Assembly (NCBI GenBank): GCA_003449495.1
Contig: DMHJ01000069.1
Location: 1 to 16,355 of the forward strand
Direction: 5' to 3'
Length of the DNA stretch: 16,355 nt
Source: Clostridiales bacterium UBA8153
GTDB lineage: Bacteria > Bacillota > Sulfobacillia > UBA8153
Position 1 is the stretch's first letter. Each line of letters begins with the position of its first letter. The notes under the pieces were generated by a model. The model did not search any database. It saw only the letters and a program-made list of their open reading frames with translations, and was not told the DNA's origin. The position numbers were made by a program, and so were the translations under genes. Shown here piece after piece: positions 13,762-16,355 of the stretch.

Positions 13762-16065
13762 ATGCAAGGGAAGCTGCGCGAAGCCGAAGTCAAGAAGACC
13801 ATCCGGGCCGAAGACGCCTGGGAGCCGATCGGCCCCACCCCCATGCCCACGCTCACGGACTTGCGTAACTGGGACTTCCGGCTCCTCAGCACCTATGAGC
13901 CTTTTTACGCTCCGTTTTGCGACCTGTGTTGCCTGTGTACTTACGGCAAATGCGATCTCACCGAAGACAAGAAGGGAGCCTGCGGCATTGACATTGCCTC
14001 CCAGCAGGCCCGGTGGATCTTGATCTGTTCCCTCATGGGCACGGCGGCCCACGGTGCCCACGGCAGGCACATCATCGACCACCTCATCGAGAAGTACGGG
14101 GAGGACCGCAAGATCGACTTGGGGAGCCAGGTGAACGTGGAAGCCCCCATCATCCGGACGGTCATGGGGCTCAGGCCCGAGACCCTGGGGGATCTGCGCA
14201 AGGCCATCGAGTACGTGGAGCGGGAAATGATCCACCTGGTGTCTTCCACCCATATGGGCCAGGAAGGCGACTACCTGGATTTCGAGTCCAAGGCCTTCCA
14301 CGCCGGCACTTTGGACCACGTGGCGTTGGAGGCGGCGGACATCGCCCAGATCGTGGGATTCGGCCTGCCCACCTCGGTGGCGGATACCCCCCTGGTGGAC
14401 CTGGGCTGGGGGGCAGTGGACAGCAGCAAGCCCACCATCGTGGTGGTGGGGCACAATGCCGTCACCGCCAACGCCATCGTCGACTACCTGCGGGAGCACG
14501 ACCTCTACGATAAGGTAGAGGTGGGGGGACTGTGCTGCACGGCTCACGATGTAACCCGCTACGGGAGTCGCGCCAAGGTGATCGGGCCCCTTTCCCGCCA
14601 GCGTTTCTTCCTCAAGGCGGGGCTGGCCGACGTGGTGGTCACCGACGAGCAGTGCGTGCTTACCGACATCCCCGCCATGGCCCAGGAAGCCGGTGCGGCC
14701 CTCATCGCCTGTTCGGACAAAATCTGTTACGGGCTGGAAAACGCCTCATCCCGGCCGGTGGAGGACATCCTGCACCGGGTTTTGGAGGAGGGGAAGCAGT
14801 ACCTGATCCTGGACCCGGAGAAGGCGGCGGAAGTCATCGTCAGGGCCGCCCTCGAGCTGGCCACCCGGCGAAAGGACCGCAAGCGCTTGCTCACCGGAGA
14901 GGAAGCTGCTCCCTTGGCCGCCAAGTGCCGCGGTACTTGCGAGTTGTGCAACCGGGCCTGTCCCAACCTCTTGGCGGTCAGCGTGGCGGTGAACGAGGCC
15001 AGGCAGGGAGACTTCACCAAGCTCGGCGAGGTATTCCTGCGTTGTCACGGCTGTGCCAAATGCGAAGAGGCCTGCCCGCACCACATTCCCATCCTGCGCC
15101 TGATGCAGGCGGCGGCCAGCCGCACCACTTACAAGATGCGTTCCGGGCGGGGACCCATCCACGATGTGGAGATCCGGAAAGTCGGCTCCCCCATCGTCCT
15201 GGGCACCATCCCCGGCGTGGTACTGTTTGCCGGCTGTTCCAACTTCCCCGGCGACATAGACGATGTGGCCTGGTTGGCCGAGGAACTGGCCCGGCGCAAG
15301 TACATCGTCACTCTGTCCGGGTGTGCCGCCATGGCCGCAGCCATGAAGAAGGATGAAGACGGCCGGACCATCTACGAGAAGTACATCCCGGAGTTTGATG
15401 CCGGCTGCATCGTCAACGTCGGGTCCTGCGTGGCCAACGCCCACGTGGTGGGGGCCGCCATCAAGATCGCCAACATCTTCGCCACCCTGCCCAACCGGGC
15501 CAACTTCGAGCTGATGTCCGACTACATCCTCAACCGGGTGGGCGCCTGCGGCGTGGTCTGGGGCCCCTACTCCCAAAAGGCGCTGGCCATCGGCACCGGG
15601 GCGGTGCGCTGGGGCATTCCCGTGGTGCTGGGACCCCACGGTTCCAAGTACCGGCGCCTGTTTATGAGCAAGAAGGAAGCGGGCGACTGGAAGGTCATCG
15701 ACGGGCGCACCAAGCAGGTGGTGGATACGGAAGAACCCACGCCCGAGCACATGATGGTGGTGACGGAGACCAAGGAAAGGGCGTTGGTCACCATTATCAA
15801 GCAGTGTTTCCGCCGCAACGACACGCCACCCGGCCGGGCCATCAAGCTGAACAGCTACATCTCCGCCTACAAGCAGGTCATCGGCACCCTGCCCGACGAT
15901 CTGCAGAACTTCGTCCGCACGGAGAAAGAGATCCCCATCGTCTACAAGCGAGAAGTCCTGGCCTACCTGAAGTCGGTGGGCTGGAAGCCCAAGCCGGTCC
16001 TGTCTTTGCCCACCATCATCGGCACTTACGAGACCAAGGTACCGGTGGAGGCCACCATCAAATAG
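13762..16065 (+). CDS. cdhA: Archaeal-type carbon monoxide dehydrogenase alpha subunit (CdhA)
   Basis: The 767-residue product is a nickel-iron CO dehydrogenase of the archaeal CODH/ACS type, oxidising CO or reducing CO2. Near the N-terminus CDLCCLCTYGKC plus Cys 74 (Cys 53, 56, 57, 59, 64, 74) provide ligands for the B and D [4Fe-4S] clusters. Candidate C-cluster ligands are His 231 (VVGHNAV), Cys 258/259 (GGLCCTAHD), Cys 298, Cys 492, Cys 521 and Cys 556. The feature that separates it from bacterial CooS/AcsA (about 630-680 residues) is a ferredoxin-like insert with CELCNRACP (Cys 393, 396, 400, with Cys 389) and CHGCAKCEEACP (Cys 428, 431, 434, 438), the E and F clusters. GGGAGG lies 9 bases before the ATG. 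It is followed by cdhB, its usual partner in methanogens. Confidence 0.95.
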   Translation: MQGKLREAEVKKTIRAEDAWEPIGPTPMPTLTDLRNWDFRLLSTYEPFYAPFCDLCCLCTYGKCDLTEDKKGACGIDIASQQARWILICSLMGTAAHGAHGRHIIDHLIEKYGEDRKIDLGSQVNVEAPIIRTVMGLRPETLGDLRKAIEYVEREMIHLVSSTHMGQEGDYLDFESKAFHAGTLDHVALEAADIAQIVGFGLPTSVADTPLVDLGWGAVDSSKPTIVVVGHNAVTANAIVDYLREHDLYDKVEVGGLCCTAHDVTRYGSRAKVIGPLSRQRFFLKAGLADVVVTDEQCVLTDIPAMAQEAGAALIACSDKICYGLENASSRPVEDILHRVLEEGKQYLILDPEKAAEVIVRAALELATRRKDRKRLLTGEEAAPLAAKCRGTCELCNRACPNLLAVSVAVNEARQGDFTKLGEVFLRCHGCAKCEEACPHHIPILRLMQAAASRTTYKMRSGRGPIHDVEIRKVGSPIVLGTIPGVVLFAGCSNFPGDIDDVAWLAEELARRKYIVTLSGCAAMAAAMKKDEDGRTIYEKYIPEFDAGCIVNVGSCVANAHVVGAAIKIANIFATLPNRANFELMSDYILNRVGACGVVWGPYSQKALAIGTGAVRWGIPVVLGPHGSKYRRLFMSKKEAGDWKVIDGRTKQVVDTEEPTPEHMMVVTETKERALVTIIKQCFRRNDTPPGRAIKLNSYISAYKQVIGTLPDDLQNFVRTEKEIPIVYKREVLAYLKSVGWKPKPVLSLPTIIGTYETKVPVEATIK

Positions 16066-16080
16066 TCGGGGGGAATGAGC

Positions 16081-16355
16081 ATGGCTTCAGAGCTTATGAC
16101 CATGCCCTACTACATGGTCAACGTGTTGACCGGCACCAAGGCGGCCAAGGTGATCGCCCTGCCGTCGGAAGCGGCGGCCATCATCGATAAGGCCAAGAAC
16201 CCGCTGTACATCTTCGGCCCGGAAGTCATCGCCACCCCGGTCTGCGACCGACTGCTGGTCGACTACGCCCTGGGCGTAGCCAAAACCCGGGACATCCCGG
16301 TGTGCGCCACCGCCCACGTGAAAAAGAAGCTGCTGGAACTGGGGGTCCAGCCGGA
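16081..16355 (+). CDS. cdhB: CODH/ACS complex epsilon subunit (CdhB), 3' truncated
   Basis: An open frame from the ATG at 16081 runs off the window after 91 full codons; the family is normally about 170 residues. The start is 15 bp after the cdhA stop with a GGGGGGA ribosome site about 7 bases upstream. The sequence begins MASELMTMPYYMVNVLTGTKAA, then has AIIDKAKNPLYIFGPEV and VAKTRDIPVCATAHVKKKLLE, which match the DHS-like nucleotide-binding fold of archaeal CdhB. This subunit binds tightly to CdhA in the archaeal alpha2-epsilon2 complex, and a role in flavin or electron transfer has been suggested. Bacterial CooS/AcsB systems lack it, so its presence confirms the archaeal-type assignment of the CODH module. 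Confidence 0.9.
   Translation, partial: MASELMTMPYYMVNVLTGTKAAKVIALPSEAAAIIDKAKNPLYIFGPEVIATPVCDRLLVDYALGVAKTRDIPVCATAHVKKKLLELGVQP

Overview
The window looks like a GC-rich anaerobic bacterium of the Firmicutes (Desulforudis/Ammonifex/Moorella-like). This is inferred from gene content: a sodium-pump decarboxylase subunit with MeaB, a high-molecular-weight rubredoxin of the Moorella type, a TPP riboswitch with ThiW, and a Wood-Ljungdahl operon that mixes bacterial-type methyl-branch proteins with archaeal-type CO dehydrogenase subunits. No rRNA, tRNA or CRISPR array was seen.

Layout. Positions 1-4142 (+ strand) hold the 3' part of a sodium-translocating decarboxylase beta subunit, the MeaB GTPase, an MFS transporter and an M20 metallohydrolase. 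The first two point to methylmalonyl-CoA metabolism. Positions 4405-5370 (- strand) hold a flavin reductase-rubredoxin fusion (Hrb) followed by a stand-alone rubredoxin, an electron-transfer pair typical of NO/O2 detoxification. Positions 5371-5828 are a gene-free divergent region packed with hairpins, ending in a good promoter for the heat-shock operon hspR-dnaK-grpE (5829-8570, +), which has no dnaJ behind it. Positions 8593-9396 are a promoter, a TPP riboswitch and thiW.

Positions 9397-9986 contain hairpins, one copy of a short repeat and a decayed IS110-type transposase fragment. Positions 9987-11417 (- strand) encode a secreted protein joining a PcsB/EnvC-like coiled coil to a DUF3048 domain. 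Positions 11418-11879 are a leader region with the second copy of the short repeat.

Positions 11880-16355 (+) form the Wood-Ljungdahl operon: a 26-codon leader ORF overlapping acsE by ATGA, acsE (methyl-THF methyltransferase), acsD (corrinoid protein small subunit), cdhA (archaeal-type CODH alpha) and the start of cdhB (CODH epsilon), which runs off the window. Together these would move a methyl group from methyl-THF to the corrinoid protein and supply CO or electrons through an archaeal-type CODH for acetyl-CoA synthesis or breakdown. The carbonyl-branch ACS subunit and the corrinoid large subunit are not in the window and may lie downstream.
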